A DNA stretch of 64,000 bases from JBJSXJ01 sp044235425 (lineage in GTDB: Bacteria; Planctomycetota; Planctomycetia; Pirellulales; Pirellulaceae): NCBI GenBank assembly GCA_044235425.1, contig JBIIHW010000025.1, positions 20,493 through 84,492 of the forward strand, in the 5' to 3' direction. Both the position numbers and the translations under genes were made by a program. The notes below the pieces were generated by a model, which did not search any database, had not been told where the DNA came from, and saw only the letters and a program-made list of their open reading frames with translations. Shown in pieces: positions 26,605 through 36,102 of the stretch; position 1 is the first letter of the stretch; each line of letters opens with the position of its first letter.

Positions 26605-27783
26605 TCAAACATCTTTTGCACCTCGTTTCGTTTTCCGAGGCGTCGTCGCACGCCGTCGCGCTGGTGGCGCTGGCGATTGTGACGCTTTCGCCTGCGGCCG
26701 TTGTAAGCGAACGGTGAGTTGCTCGATGGCTTGTTGCAGCATTGGGTCAACTGACAGTAATTCTTCCGTCTTGCGACAAGCATGCAGCGCCGTGGTATGG
26801 TCGCGTCCACCAAAGTGATGACCGATGCGATCAAGACTTTCCTTCGTCAGCTGACGACTTAGCAGAATCGCCACGCCACGCGCTCGCACAATCAATTGCC
26901 GCCGACTGACGCTCTTCAGTTCAGTCGCGGTCAGTCCGAAATGTTTAGCGACCGCCGCCGTGATCGAGGCGAGTGTGACGGCGGGGCTGATTCCCTGCGA
27001 CTCCAAACAATCTTTCACCATCGATGATACTGCTGCGGTCGGATCTCGCTGCAACAGTTCGCTGATTCGAGTTAGAAGTTGTTCGAGCTGGGGGACAGTC
27101 CAGTGCTGGGCGCTGTCGATTTCATCGAGGCGTTGAGCGAGCTGCTCGGCAACTTCACTGGACAACGGAATCCGTCGCTGAGTCGCCAGTTCCTTCAGGA
27201 GCGATTGCCGCGCGGCGGAGCCGGGCGGGGCGACTGGCACAAGTAATCCTGACACTAAACGTCCGATGAGTCCGGGAAGAAGGTTGGTGAGCTCGAACGG
27301 AGCCGCACGTGAGGTGACGACGACTTGTGCTTGCCGCTGTTCGATCGCGTCGCATGCCGCCAGCAATTCCTGCTGCGCACCGGGACGATTGGCAAGTGCG
27401 TCGAGACCGTCCAGGATCAGCAAATCCGCCTGCCGCAGGCGTCGCTGAAAATCACTGATTGAGTTTGTGTCGACAGCATCCGCATAGCCGCGAACAAATT
27501 CCTGTCCATTCCAGATGACGACGGCGGACTTCGGCCGCTGACTCTCCCAACGGCTCGCCAGCAGCTGCGTGAGTAACGTTTTGCCGGTTTCGGCGGGTCC
27601 GTAGAGGACGAGTGGACTGTAGGTGGGCGGACACTGACCGAACTTTTGACACACTTCCAGCAGTAAAGCGTTAGCTGAATCGCCATGATAGTCGCGCAGC
27701 GAAACGCGTGAACGAAGGTCTCGTCCCCGAGACCCCGACCCCGGCACCCTGCTCGGCGAAATGACAAATGCTCGTGCGATCAC
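26605..27783 (-). CDS. dnaA: DnaA-like replication initiator lacking domain I
   Basis: A 392-residue protein, short compared with the ~450-470 of typical DnaA. It starts with GTG (GGAG upstream) and enters domain III within 50 residues, so the helicase-interacting domain I and linker II are absent. Walker A is GPAETGKT (~68). Walker B reads LLILDGLDAL, where the second acidic residue of the usual LLIDDIQFL is Gly. The sensor II helix reads TVPQLEQLL with no Arg where NxRELEG is normal. Domain IV is well conserved, with the DNA-binding signature HFGGRDHTTALHACRK near 335. A basic Lys/Arg/Pro tail closes it. It initiates replication in the family; whether this one does is not proven. Confidence 0.85.
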   Translation of the reverse strand: MIARAFVISPSRVPGSGSRGRDLRSRVSLRDYHGDSANALLLEVCQKFGQCPPTYSPLVLYGPAETGKTLLTQLLASRWESQRPKSAVVIWNGQEFVRGYADAVDTNSISDFQRRLRQADLLILDGLDALANRPGAQQELLAACDAIEQRQAQVVVTSRAAPFELTNLLPGLIGRLVSGLLVPVAPPGSAARQSLLKELATQRRIPLSSEVAEQLAQRLDEIDSAQHWTVPQLEQLLTRISELLQRDPTAAVSSMVKDCLESQGISPAVTLASITAAVAKHFGLTATELKSVSRRQLIVRARGVAILLSRQLTKESLDRIGHHFGGRDHTTALHACRKTEELLSVDPMLQQAIEQLTVRLQRPQAKASQSPAPPARRRATTPRKTKRGAKDV

Positions 27784-27868
27784 GCCGTCTCCGTTCGCCC
27801 AAGAATAAACCGTCCCACAAGGCTGCGGATTATAGCGATTCGCGGGGCTAATGACGAGGTGTAGCGGC

Positions 27869-29050
27869 TTATTTTCCTGTTCGTGTCGTCAATCGCAAGT
27901 CGTTAATTACATGGAGGATGCGTTGGCAAGCTTCGGTAACTTCGGGAAGGGTCGTGCGAGCACTTACGCTGAAGCGTAAGGCGCTGCGAATTTGCTCCTC
28001 CGGAACCTGCATCGCCCGAAGTACTGGCGAGGGCTGACTGGAGCCGCTCGCACAGGCTGGACCCGACGAACAGGCGATGCCCGCTCGGTCTAGCGCCAGC
28101 AGCAACCGCTGGCGATCCAGCCCGACAAACGATATGTAACTCACCTGCGGTAACCGCTCGACCCCACTCCCCTGAACAACGATGTTCGCGCCGTTCGCCA
28201 ACAGAGTACGCTCGAATTGGTCGCGCAAAGTTTGCATGTGCTGCCAACGTTCTGCCGCCGCCGCTTGCCACTGCTCCAAAGCCACTCGAAACCCAACTGC
28301 CAGTGCCACTGGCTCCGTGCCCGGCCGCAGCCCGGACTGCTGAAAGCCACCATGAGTCAGTGGGTTGAGGGTTACGTCGTGGCGCAGCAGGAGAGCACCG
28401 ATCCCCACCGGTCCATGAAACTTGTGGGGCGTAACGGTCATAGCCGCCAAACCCCATTCATGAAAATTGAGCATCAATTTGCCGGCAGCTTGTACGGCAT
28501 CTGCATGCACCGGTACCGATTTCTCCCGTGCCAGTTGCACAATCTCCCGCACCGGCTGAATCACTCCAGTTTCATGATTCGCCAACATCACACTCACCAA
28601 ACGCGTCTCGGGTATCAATAATTCCCGCAGATGGTCCAGATCGGCCACGCCATCCCGAGTGACCGCTAAGTGACAGATCTCGAACCCAGCGCGCCCGAGT
28701 GCTTCCGCGGCAGCTAACACGCTTGGATGTTCGATCGCCGACACGATTACGCGCGGAGGTGGCTGTCCGGCCATCGGGGCACTACCGACCAAACCGGTCA
28801 AAGCGAGATTATTGGCCTCGGTGCCACCGCTGGTGAGGATGAGCCGGTCGGCACGCATACCCACCATGTGACCACCAAGGATGGTCGCGATTGTCTCGCG
28901 CGCTTGTTCGAGTGTTCGTCGCGCGGCTTGTCCCAACCGATGCTGGCTGGCGGGATTGGCTAAACCGGCCAAGGCACACTCGTGCATCGCGGTGGCCACG
29001 ACGGGGTCGAGATGGGTGGTGGAGTTGTTATCGAGGTAGATGAAGTTCAT
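27869..29050 (-). CDS. Cysteine desulfurase (class V aminotransferase, NifS/IscS type)
   Basis: A 393-residue PLP enzyme that removes sulfur from cysteine for Fe-S cluster and tRNA thiolation. Motifs are IYLDNNSTTHLDP at the start, TSGGTEANNLAL (~70-82), AVQAAGKL, the PLP-lysine motif TPHKFHGPVGIGALL (~205) and the active Cys loop CSSGPACASGSSQPS (~330). The ATG at 29050 fits the family start, although a TTG at 29071 has a GAGGA ribosome-binding site and would add seven residues. It is an IscS/NifS-like enzyme but the exact subclass is unclear. Confidence 0.9.
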   Translation of the reverse strand: MNFIYLDNNSTTHLDPVVATAMHECALAGLANPASQHRLGQAARRTLEQARETIATILGGHMVGMRADRLILTSGGTEANNLALTGLVGSAPMAGQPPPRVIVSAIEHPSVLAAAEALGRAGFEICHLAVTRDGVADLDHLRELLIPETRLVSVMLANHETGVIQPVREIVQLAREKSVPVHADAVQAAGKLMLNFHEWGLAAMTVTPHKFHGPVGIGALLLRHDVTLNPLTHGGFQQSGLRPGTEPVALAVGFRVALEQWQAAAAERWQHMQTLRDQFERTLLANGANIVVQGSGVERLPQVSYISFVGLDRQRLLLALDRAGIACSSGPACASGSSQPSPVLRAMQVPEEQIRSALRFSVSARTTLPEVTEACQRILHVINDLRLTTRTGK

Positions 29051-29144
29051 GGCGGTTTCAAACTTTGCCAATTGCAGCGTCCTCGCTAATATGATCTGCC
29101 CAGCTCAGTTCAGGAAAGAGGATGTGCGGCAGAGAACCACCACC

Positions 29145-29666
29145 ATGGAAGCAACCGCTTCAAACCAACGACGACTCGGCGTGCTCCTTAGCTTTGTGCT
29201 GGGGATGCCCGTGCTCGCGTTGCCAGCTGTGAATCGGCAGTTGGAACGGTGGGGCTGGGAGGCCGCGAATCATCTCGGTATCAGTGCCTCGTCCACCGCC
29301 CGCGAAGGTACCACCGGTCGTGTTGCGGCAACCGCTCGTAGCGGTCAGTGGGAGCCGAAATCTGCTGCCCGATCGGAAACGGACACGCCAGAGGCGGCCG
29401 AAATGGGCCGCATCATGCAAAACTTGCAGTCGCTCGGCGCTACCTCCTGGCAACTCGAACAACTTCCCAGCGAACCTGTCACGAACGGTATCGAACCCAG
29501 TGCTCGTTATCGGTTCATCGCGGGGGTGACCGGCAAATCGGGCGGCTCGGCCCGTCCAACATCGCCGCGCCGCTTCGCCGCCCAAGCGCCCGACGCTCTG
29601 AGTGCCATGCGAGCGGTGGAACGCGAGGTGGCTCGTTGGCGTCGCTCGCCAGGTACCGGTGACTAA
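29145..29666 (+). CDS. Hypothetical small protein, possible signal anchor
   Basis: About 173 residues that I do not recognise. After a basic start a hydrophobic stretch (GVLLSFVLGMPVLALPA) looks like a signal or anchor. The rest is Ala/Thr/Ser/Arg-rich with few aromatic residues. The ATG at 29145 follows the start of the divergent desulfurase by about 95 bases; the longer frame overlaps that gene and is less likely. Its TAA shares a base with the ATG of scpB (29664-29668), implying coupling. Confidence 0.55.
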   Translation: MEATASNQRRLGVLLSFVLGMPVLALPAVNRQLERWGWEAANHLGISASSTAREGTTGRVAATARSGQWEPKSAARSETDTPEAAEMGRIMQNLQSLGATSWQLEQLPSEPVTNGIEPSARYRFIAGVTGKSGGSARPTSPRRFAAQAPDALSAMRAVEREVARWRRSPGTGD

Positions 29667-30598
29667 TGCACAGCCCTCACTCGGCACACTCCCGCTTCCT
29701 AGCTCCCCCCGCAATGGCCGCCGCGCAGCAACCGGCGCGACTGCTGCACAGTGTGGCTGGTCGATTTCAGTCGCCGCTGGCCCGCGTCGGTGAGCAAGCT
29801 TGGGATCGAGTGCGTCAATCGGGAGAGCCAGCGAATCGCGTGCGGACGTTAGCGCCAGGCGAGTCACGCAAGAAAAGACAGCGCCGGCGCACCGCCGCTC
29901 AGCGCGATCTCACTTTGCGTCGCCTGGAAGCTATTTTGTTCCTCGCCCGAGAACCACTCACGGGGCGCAAGCTGAGCCAATACGCCAACTTGGCGGATGC
30001 CACTGAAGCTCGTACACTAATTCGCCGATTGAACCAAATCTACGATCGTGGTGGTCGCGCGTTTCGAGTGGAGGAGTTAGCAGGCGGGTTTCAATTGTTA
30101 TCACGTCCCGAATTCGCAACGTGGTTGCGACGACTCGGCCATGTTCCAGCTGAAGTTCGACTCTCCGCTCCCGCTCTCGAAACACTCGCCGTGATCGCCT
30201 ATCGACAACCCGTACCTCGTGCCGATATAGAAGCCATTCGCGGAGTGAACTGTGGAGAAATTTTGCGGCAACTGATGGATCGTGATCTCGTCCGAATTGC
30301 AGGTCGCGGTGATGATTTAGGTCGACCCTACCTGTACGGCACGACCAAACGCTTCCTCCAAATGTTCGGTTTGCTAAATTTAGACCAGTTACCGCGAGCC
30401 GCAGCACTGCGACCAACAACCACTACCACAACAAATACCACACGCACGAGCACGACCGTCACCAGTAGCACCATCACCAACAGCACCGCCACGAGTCACT
30501 CCACAACTAGTGTCCCAGCAGCCGATCCCATACCATCAGATTCTCGCGGTAACCCCTTATCGCAAGCCTCAGAGTCTCGTAATCTAGTAGAACAATAA
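29666..30598 (+). CDS. scpB: Segregation and condensation protein B (ScpB)
   Basis: A 310-residue protein. The winged-helix ScpB core spans roughly residues 85-240. It contains RLEAILFLAREPLTGRKLSQ, FRVEELAGGFQLLSRPEF, LSAPALETLAVIAYRQPVPRADIEAIRGVN and GRPYLYGTTKRFLQMFGL. ScpB partners ScpA and SMC in chromosome condensation. The first ~80 residues and the last ~70 are low complexity; the tail is a Thr/Ser/Asn-rich stretch. The smc and scpA genes are not in the window. Confidence 0.88.
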   Translation: MHSPHSAHSRFLAPPAMAAAQQPARLLHSVAGRFQSPLARVGEQAWDRVRQSGEPANRVRTLAPGESRKKRQRRRTAAQRDLTLRRLEAILFLAREPLTGRKLSQYANLADATEARTLIRRLNQIYDRGGRAFRVEELAGGFQLLSRPEFATWLRRLGHVPAEVRLSAPALETLAVIAYRQPVPRADIEAIRGVNCGEILRQLMDRDLVRIAGRGDDLGRPYLYGTTKRFLQMFGLLNLDQLPRAAALRPTTTTTTNTTRTSTTVTSSTITNSTATSHSTTSVPAADPIPSDSRGNPLSQASESRNLVEQ

Positions 30599-30666
30599 AC
30601 TACCAGTCATAACCAACCCCGAACTATCACTCGATTCGTGATCGATTTATGGAGGAGGAGAGTAAC

Positions 30667-31092
30667 GTGAGCGTCACATCAGCCTTGAAGCGGCCACATT
30701 TCGAAGAACTTGAAGAGCTGTTTGCCGAGGTGCGCAGTTTCTGCTCGCCGCGACTGGATGACGACTTCGACGACGAAGAGTTTGAAGACGAGGACGAAGA
30801 AGACGAACTCGGCGACGACGAAGAAGAACTCGACGACGAAGAGGAAGACGTCGAAGAAGAGGAATTTGAAGACGAAGAGGAAGAAGAGGACTTCGAAGAA
30901 GAGGAAGAAGAAGACTTCGACGACGAAGAGTGGGAAGAGGTTGACGAGGAAGAAGAAGAAGGCGACGAAGAAGAGGAAGAGGAAGAAGAGGACTGGGAAG
31001 AGGAAGAGGAGGAAGAAGAGGAAGAGGAAGAAGATTGGGATGACGAGGATGAGGATGAGGAAGAAGAGGAAGAGGAAGACTGGGAAGACTAG
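30667..31092 (+). CDS. Extremely acidic low-complexity protein
   Basis: About 141 residues. The first 30 (VTSALKRPHFEELEELFAEVRSF region) look folded or helical. From about residue 30 on, nearly every residue is Glu or Asp with scattered Phe and Trp at intervals. I chose the GTG at 30667, since GGAGGAG (30651-30657) sits nine bases before it; the ATG at 30649 overlaps that site. The DNA is GAA/GAG/GAC-rich with many short repeats. Similar acidic tails occur on nucleic-acid-mimic or histone-chaperone-like proteins, but no function can be claimed. It may be co-transcribed with scpB (68 bases apart). Confidence 0.7.
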   Translation: MSVTSALKRPHFEELEELFAEVRSFCSPRLDDDFDDEEFEDEDEEDELGDDEEELDDEEEDVEEEEFEDEEEEEDFEEEEEEDFDDEEWEEVDEEEEEGDEEEEEEEEDWEEEEEEEEEEEEDWDDEDEDEEEEEEEDWED

Positions 31093-31114
31093 TCCCCTTC
31101 CCCCAGCCGGCTCG

Positions 31115-32389
31115 TCAATCGGCGAGTCGGAAGAGGCGCTTCAGTGCGTCTAGTAAACCATGCGGGGTGCCGGTTTGAGCCTCATCCCGTAAGGATTCCA
31201 GCGGTGGATGCAAAAGCTTATTCACCAGCCGCTCGAACGACCGCCGAATTTCATCTTGCAATCGCGGATCGACTTCTCCCAGTTTGTTGAATAGCCGTTC
31301 GAGTTCGAGGCGTTTCACGTCATCGGCATATTCCCGCAAGCGGCGTATCGTGGGTGCGGTCGCTCGATGGTATAGCTCGCGCATAAAACGCGACGTTTCT
31401 TGTTCGATGACCGTTTGAGCTGCGGGCCATTCCTGTTCGCGGGCCTTGCGATTGGCCTCGCAAACACGCCGTAGGTCGTCAATCGAATACAAATAGACGC
31501 CATTGAAATCGCCCACGGCGGGATCAAAGTCTCGTGGCATGGCCAGATCGAGGATGAAGAGTGGCCGCTGAGCGCGCCGCTGATCGATCACTCGAAATCG
31601 CTCGGCCGTCATGATCGGCTCCGTCGCCCCCGTCGTACTGATTACGAGATCCGCGTTGGTGAGTAGTTCATCCAATTGAGACCAGGAGTGAGCCTGACCG
31701 CGAGTGCGGTCGGCGAGTTCCTGGGCGCGATCGAGATTGCGATTTACGATGGCGATCTGTTGAGCGGATTCATCGATGAGATAGCGGAGCGTTTCTTCGC
31801 CCATTTCTCCGGCACCGATGACGAGCACTTGTTTGTCATCGAAACGTTCGAAGAACTGTTTGGCAAAGTCGGCTACGGCCACGCTGGGAATACTAATCCG
31901 TTTTTGCTGAATGGACGTTTCCGACGCCACTCGCTTGGCGACGCGAATCGCCGCCTGAAAGATGGCATGCATAAGTGGGCCGGCATTATCACCGGCTCGA
32001 GCCAACTCATAGGCCTGCTTCACCTGTGCGATGATCTGCGCTTCGCCCACGACCATGCTGTCGAGGCTTGCGGAAACCGTAAACAAGTGTCGGATCAAGT
32101 CTTCACCCGTTCGTTCGCGCAAGCCGTCCTCGATTTCGCGGTCGACCAGTCCATGAAATGTGGCGATGAAACGAACGAGCTGCTCGCGGGAAGGACATTG
32201 CGCCGCCAATTCCGCCGCCACGTACAATTCGACACGATTGCAGGTCGACAGCAGAACTGCTTCCGAGTCGGGAAATGACTCCCGCAGCTGGGCGAGTGCT
32301 TGGCGCGTTTGATCGGGGCTAAAGGCCAACCGCTCGCGTGCTTCCACCGAGGTGTTATGGTGGCTGCAGCCAACCATCAGCAGTTTCAT
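31115..32389 (-). CDS. hemA: Glutamyl-tRNA reductase
   Basis: A 424-residue enzyme of the C5 heme pathway that reduces Glu-tRNA(Glu) to glutamate-1-semialdehyde. It has GCSHHNTSVEARERLAF, the catalytic STCNRVELY (~50), the SMVVGEAQIIAQVKQAYELA segment, the NADPH-binding VIGAGEMGEETLRYL and the C-terminal dimerisation helix. The ATG at 32389 overlaps the TGA of the upstream CcsA/HemX gene (ATGA), so it is translationally coupled. A longer frame adds 23 non-conserved residues. Confidence 0.92.
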   Translation of the reverse strand: MKLLMVGCSHHNTSVEARERLAFSPDQTRQALAQLRESFPDSEAVLLSTCNRVELYVAAELAAQCPSREQLVRFIATFHGLVDREIEDGLRERTGEDLIRHLFTVSASLDSMVVGEAQIIAQVKQAYELARAGDNAGPLMHAIFQAAIRVAKRVASETSIQQKRISIPSVAVADFAKQFFERFDDKQVLVIGAGEMGEETLRYLIDESAQQIAIVNRNLDRAQELADRTRGQAHSWSQLDELLTNADLVISTTGATEPIMTAERFRVIDQRRAQRPLFILDLAMPRDFDPAVGDFNGVYLYSIDDLRRVCEANRKAREQEWPAAQTVIEQETSRFMRELYHRATAPTIRRLREYADDVKRLELERLFNKLGEVDPRLQDEIRRSFERLVNKLLHPPLESLRDEAQTGTPHGLLDALKRLFRLAD

Positions 32390-33309
32390 CGGCGACCTCG
32401 AACGGGCACGGGCAATTCCAACGTCAGCGGCTCCCGCTGCGAGTCGCTTAGACGCCAAATCGGCATCGCGGCCACCTCCGGAGGGCGCTTCGCTCCATGT
32501 CGACCCGTCAAGGCAAAGATCATCGCTAACGCCAAAAAGATGAAGCTCGCCAGAGTCAAATAAGCAACTTTACGTCCTTGGCGAGCGGGTTTGTAAAAGG
32601 CTTCAAACAGTGAGGCGGTGGTGAGCCAGAGGAACAAGATGCCCGATGACCATACCACCGGATCACTCCACGCTACTGCACCCGCACCACGGCCCGCATT
32701 CATCACGATTCCGGCGAGCAGGCCAATACCCAGGGCGATCGTGGAAAGCAGCAGAGAAAGTTTATTGGCCCGCTGGAGCCACTCTAAACTTGGCAATCGC
32801 AAGCCCGGGCGAGGCGGTAATTTGTGCTTGAGTCGATAGGACTGCAGCAGATACATCAGCCCCGCTACAAATCCGAGCGCCACGGTGACGGTGCCCAGTA
32901 ACAATGCCTGTCCATGAATGGTCCGCCAGTAGCCCAGAGCTGCATCGCGCGGGAACGGCGGCTGGTCTTTCAGCAAAAAACCGATGCCAATCAGCCCGAG
33001 CACCAAAGGCAGCAGAAATAGTCCTACGGCGTTTTCCAGACGACGCACCGCCAGCGTCAAGTAAACCGCCGCGAGAATCCAGGCACCGATCAAACACCAG
33101 TCGTACCAGTTTGAGAGCGGGGCAAGATGCACGCCCCCGACTTGAGTACGAGCGATCAGATAGAGACTATGAGCAATCAAGCCGGCCGTGGCGAACACCA
33201 GGATCACCGCCATGCGTACCGGTGCGCGAAACAGCAGCCGCGACGCCTCCGCCGCTAAGCTGATCGCGTAACTCGCCGCAAAACAGGTAATGGTGATTCC
33301 GCTTAACAT
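32386..33309 (-). CDS. CcsA/HemX-like cytochrome c assembly membrane protein
   Basis: A 307-residue membrane protein with about eight hydrophobic helices. The central stretch LLPLVLGLIGIGFLL is followed by a WRTIHGQALLLGTVTVALGFVAGLMYLL segment, and W-rich AVAWSDPVVWSS sits before the last helices. This is the CcsA/HemX family, which handles heme at the membrane or stabilises HemA. Overlap with hemA supports the HemX-type role, but cytochrome c assembly is equally possible because the proteome is rich in c-type cytochromes. Confidence 0.8.
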   Translation of the reverse strand: MLSGITITCFAASYAISLAAEASRLLFRAPVRMAVILVFATAGLIAHSLYLIARTQVGGVHLAPLSNWYDWCLIGAWILAAVYLTLAVRRLENAVGLFLLPLVLGLIGIGFLLKDQPPFPRDAALGYWRTIHGQALLLGTVTVALGFVAGLMYLLQSYRLKHKLPPRPGLRLPSLEWLQRANKLSLLLSTIALGIGLLAGIVMNAGRGAGAVAWSDPVVWSSGILFLWLTTASLFEAFYKPARQGRKVAYLTLASFIFLALAMIFALTGRHGAKRPPEVAAMPIWRLSDSQREPLTLELPVPVRGRR

Positions 33310-33405
33310 AATGTTCGAGTCTACTAACCAGCGTTGTGAGCTGCCAGCCTATGATCCGGAACTCTCCCCACCCCACCGACCCGCCTGCCGTCTGGAGACT
33401 CGAGC

Positions 33406-34908
33406 ATGTTAGCCGTTGAATCCGCGCAAACTGCCTGTCAGTTTTCTCTGGCCACCGCTGATATCACCCCCGCCATCGGTACCTACCATCGCATGTGGGG
33501 CGCCGCTACGCACGATCAGTCCGAGGGCCTGCATCGACCACTTCGCGCTACCCTCCTACGCATCGAACCACAGGCGTCAAACTCTTCCTCACATTCTACC
33601 GCCGCTGCATCTACTTCTGCTTCTTCCTCCAGCCAGACCGAGCCCGCGCCTTTGATCTGGCTGGCCCTGGATCACTGCTTGTTCGGGCCGCCCGAGCTGG
33701 CGCTGGTGCTGGAAGAGATGAGTCGCCGGTCGGGTCGCGATTGCTCGCAGGTGCTCGTCATCTTTTCTCACACCCACGCTGCCGGCCTGATGACACTTGA
33801 TCGCCAAGACCTGCCCGGTGGCGCCGGAATTCCGGATTACTTACGGCAGATTGGACGAACGGCCGGTGAACTGCTGCTGGAAACCGAAAAAACGAAACAG
33901 CCCGCCACCATCGTTTATGGTCAGGGTACCTGTCACCTCGCCGCTCATCGTGACCTCTGGGACAAAAGTCGGCAGGAGTTTGTCTGTGGTTATCATCCCG
34001 ACGGCCCTACCGACTCGACGCTCGTCGTCGCTCGAGTTACCAACCAGCAGCAGCAGATCCTGGCGACGCTGGTGAACTACGCCTGTCATCCCACCACGTT
34101 GGCCTGGGACAATCGACTCATCTCACCGGATTATCCCGGTGCGATGCGGGCGGTGGTGGAACGCGAAACGAACGCTCCCTGTCTCTTCATCCAAGGTGCC
34201 TCTGGCGATCTGGGACCGGTCGAGGGATTCGTGGGTGATGTCGAGGTCGCGGATAAAAATGGTCGCCAGCTGGGGTTCGCTGCCCTGGCAACGTTGACCG
34301 CTTTGCCGCCCCCGGCTACTCGGTATGAATACGCGGGTGCCGTCGTTTCCGGTGCGACGATCGGAGTCTGGCGACATCAACCACTGGGGCTCGAGCGTCA
34401 GCAGGCGGTCGCTCGCTGGAATAGTCAGCGCGAAACCTTACTGCTCGATTACCGTCCCGAGTTACCGACGATCGAGCAAGTGGAACAGGAGCGAGCACGG
34501 CAGTTGGTGGAAGAGAGTGAGGCGATCCGGGCAGGCGATGAACCGCGAGCTCGTCGCGCTCGAGCACTCGCCGAACGACAAACTCGCCTTCGCGCACGAC
34601 TCCAGCAATTACCCAGCGGCTCGCAGTACCCACTGCGCATCGATCTCTGGCGATTGGGCGATGCGATCTGGGTCGCCGTTCCCGGCGAACTGTACAGCAT
34701 CTTTCAATTGCAACTTCGCGGCAGTTTTCCCGAGCGAAAAATGATCATCGCCACTTTGGCGCAAGGTTGGGGACCATCGTATATTCCTCCCCAACAAACC
34801 TATGGCTCAGGCATTTACCCAGAATCGATTGCCGTGCTGGCCGCGGGTTCCTTGGAAAAAATCATTCACCACGTGCAGAACTTGATCGAGCGAATGCTGG
34901 AGGGATAA
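33406..34908 (+). CDS. Neutral/alkaline ceramidase-like protein
   Basis: A 500-residue protein resembling the N-terminal domain of neutral ceramidases. It has LATADITPAIGTYHRMWG at the start, FSHTHAAGLM with the metal histidines, YACHPTTLAWDNRLISPDYPGAM and an IQGASGDLGPV segment. The C-terminal part has VAVPGELYSIF and PPQQTYGSGIY. Such proteins are widespread in planctomycetes as hydrolases of unknown substrate. No clear signal peptide is present, so a cytoplasmic location is possible. It runs into the enolase-superfamily gene with a 6-base gap. Confidence 0.75.
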   Translation: MLAVESAQTACQFSLATADITPAIGTYHRMWGAATHDQSEGLHRPLRATLLRIEPQASNSSSHSTAAASTSASSSSQTEPAPLIWLALDHCLFGPPELALVLEEMSRRSGRDCSQVLVIFSHTHAAGLMTLDRQDLPGGAGIPDYLRQIGRTAGELLLETEKTKQPATIVYGQGTCHLAAHRDLWDKSRQEFVCGYHPDGPTDSTLVVARVTNQQQQILATLVNYACHPTTLAWDNRLISPDYPGAMRAVVERETNAPCLFIQGASGDLGPVEGFVGDVEVADKNGRQLGFAALATLTALPPPATRYEYAGAVVSGATIGVWRHQPLGLERQQAVARWNSQRETLLLDYRPELPTIEQVEQERARQLVEESEAIRAGDEPRARRARALAERQTRLRARLQQLPSGSQYPLRIDLWRLGDAIWVAVPGELYSIFQLQLRGSFPERKMIIATLAQGWGPSYIPPQQTYGSGIYPESIAVLAAGSLEKIIHHVQNLIERMLEG

Positions 34909-34914
34909 GGGATC

Positions 34915-36093
34915 ATGAAGATCGAGCGAATTGAAACGTTGGTCTGCCACGCTCGTATGCGCAACTGGATTTTTGTCAAAGTCGTGACGGACCAACCCGG
35001 ACTCATCGGTTGGGGTGAAGCCACGCTCGAATGGCACACGCGTAGTGTAGTGGCCGCCATCGAAGATCTTGCCGAACTACTCGTCGGCTCCGATCCCACT
35101 CGCATCGAATACCTCTGGCAGATGATGTTTCGACAACATTTCTGGCATGGAAACGGGATCGTCCGTGCTACCGCCATTGCCGGTATCGATCTGGCACTCT
35201 GGGACATCCTGGGCAAAGTGACGAACTTGCCTTGTTCCAAGTTGTGGGGTGGTCCGGTCCGCGATGAAGTGCGCACCTACTGCCATTTAGGTGGCGGAAG
35301 AATGGAGGATTTTTACGAGACGCCTGTCGACAATGCGAAACGATTCGGGGACCTCGCCCGTGAAGCGGTGGAAGCTGGTTTCACGGCCTTTAAAAGTATG
35401 GCCGTCCCGTCGACGATGCCCATCGAGGGGCTCAAACCCGTGCGTGCTGCCGAAGCCTGTGTGCGGGCGATGCGTGAGGCAGTTGGGGAAGAGATCGACA
35501 TCATGGTTGATTGCCATGCACGACCTTCGCCCGCCATGGGATTGCAGTTCGGTAAAGCGCTCGATCCCTATGGATTATATTTTTTTGAGGAGCCGTGCTG
35601 GCCGGAATGCGTCGAGGGGCTGGCCATGATCAATGCCGCGCTGACAACGCCCGTCGCCACCGGGGAACGAATTACAAGCTTAGAGCTGTTTCGGGATTTG
35701 TTCGCGCGACGCGGCTGCGAAATCTGCCAACTCGATATCACCCACTGCGGTGGCCTCTCGGCCGCGCGTCGCATCGCCGCACTCGCCGACGCTCATCGTA
35801 TCGCCCTCGCCCCTCACAATCCGCAAGGCCCAGTCAGCACCGCCGCCTCACTGGAATTTGGATTTTCACAGCCCAGTTACATTATTTGTGAGACGGTTCA
35901 TAACGATGTGCCGTGGCGCTCCGACGTGGTACAGGAAGGATTCCAGATCGATCCACGTGGTCGAGTGGTGCGGCCCAATCAGCGTCCCGGGCTGGGAATC
36001 ACCATCAATGAAGACGAAGTCAGAAAACATCCCTTTCAACAAGAATTACCTCAGCGCGTCTTCTATCAAGACGGTAGTGTGGGGGACTGGTAG
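34915..36093 (+). CDS. Mandelate racemase/galactonate dehydratase-like enolase-superfamily enzyme
   Basis: A 392-residue enzyme of the enolase superfamily, closest by eye to the galactonate dehydratase/mandelate racemase group. Motifs include AIAGIDLALWDILGK, the Lys of the catalytic KxM element (FTAFKSMAVPS), the metal carboxylates MVDCHARPS, FFEEPCWPE and GERIT, and a late His in APHNPQGPVST. It likely removes water from, or racemises, a sugar acid. It is 6 bases after the ceramidase-like gene and 9 bases before the Nif3-like gene. Confidence 0.82.
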   Translation: MKIERIETLVCHARMRNWIFVKVVTDQPGLIGWGEATLEWHTRSVVAAIEDLAELLVGSDPTRIEYLWQMMFRQHFWHGNGIVRATAIAGIDLALWDILGKVTNLPCSKLWGGPVRDEVRTYCHLGGGRMEDFYETPVDNAKRFGDLAREAVEAGFTAFKSMAVPSTMPIEGLKPVRAAEACVRAMREAVGEEIDIMVDCHARPSPAMGLQFGKALDPYGLYFFEEPCWPECVEGLAMINAALTTPVATGERITSLELFRDLFARRGCEICQLDITHCGGLSAARRIAALADAHRIALAPHNPQGPVSTAASLEFGFSQPSYIICETVHNDVPWRSDVVQEGFQIDPRGRVVRPNQRPGLGITINEDEVRKHPFQQELPQRVFYQDGSVGDW

Positions 36094-36102
36094 GACGAAT
36101 CG

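Noticed and set aside
29040..29144. Longer N-terminus for the hypothetical gene ending at 29666
   Set aside because: It would overlap the divergent desulfurase start and adds no signal; the ATG at 29145 gives a proper hydrophobic N-terminus.
30710..31153. Lys/Thr-rich protein in another frame of the acidic gene
   Set aside because: Produced by the GAA/GAG-rich repeats; the acidic frame has the ribosome-binding site.
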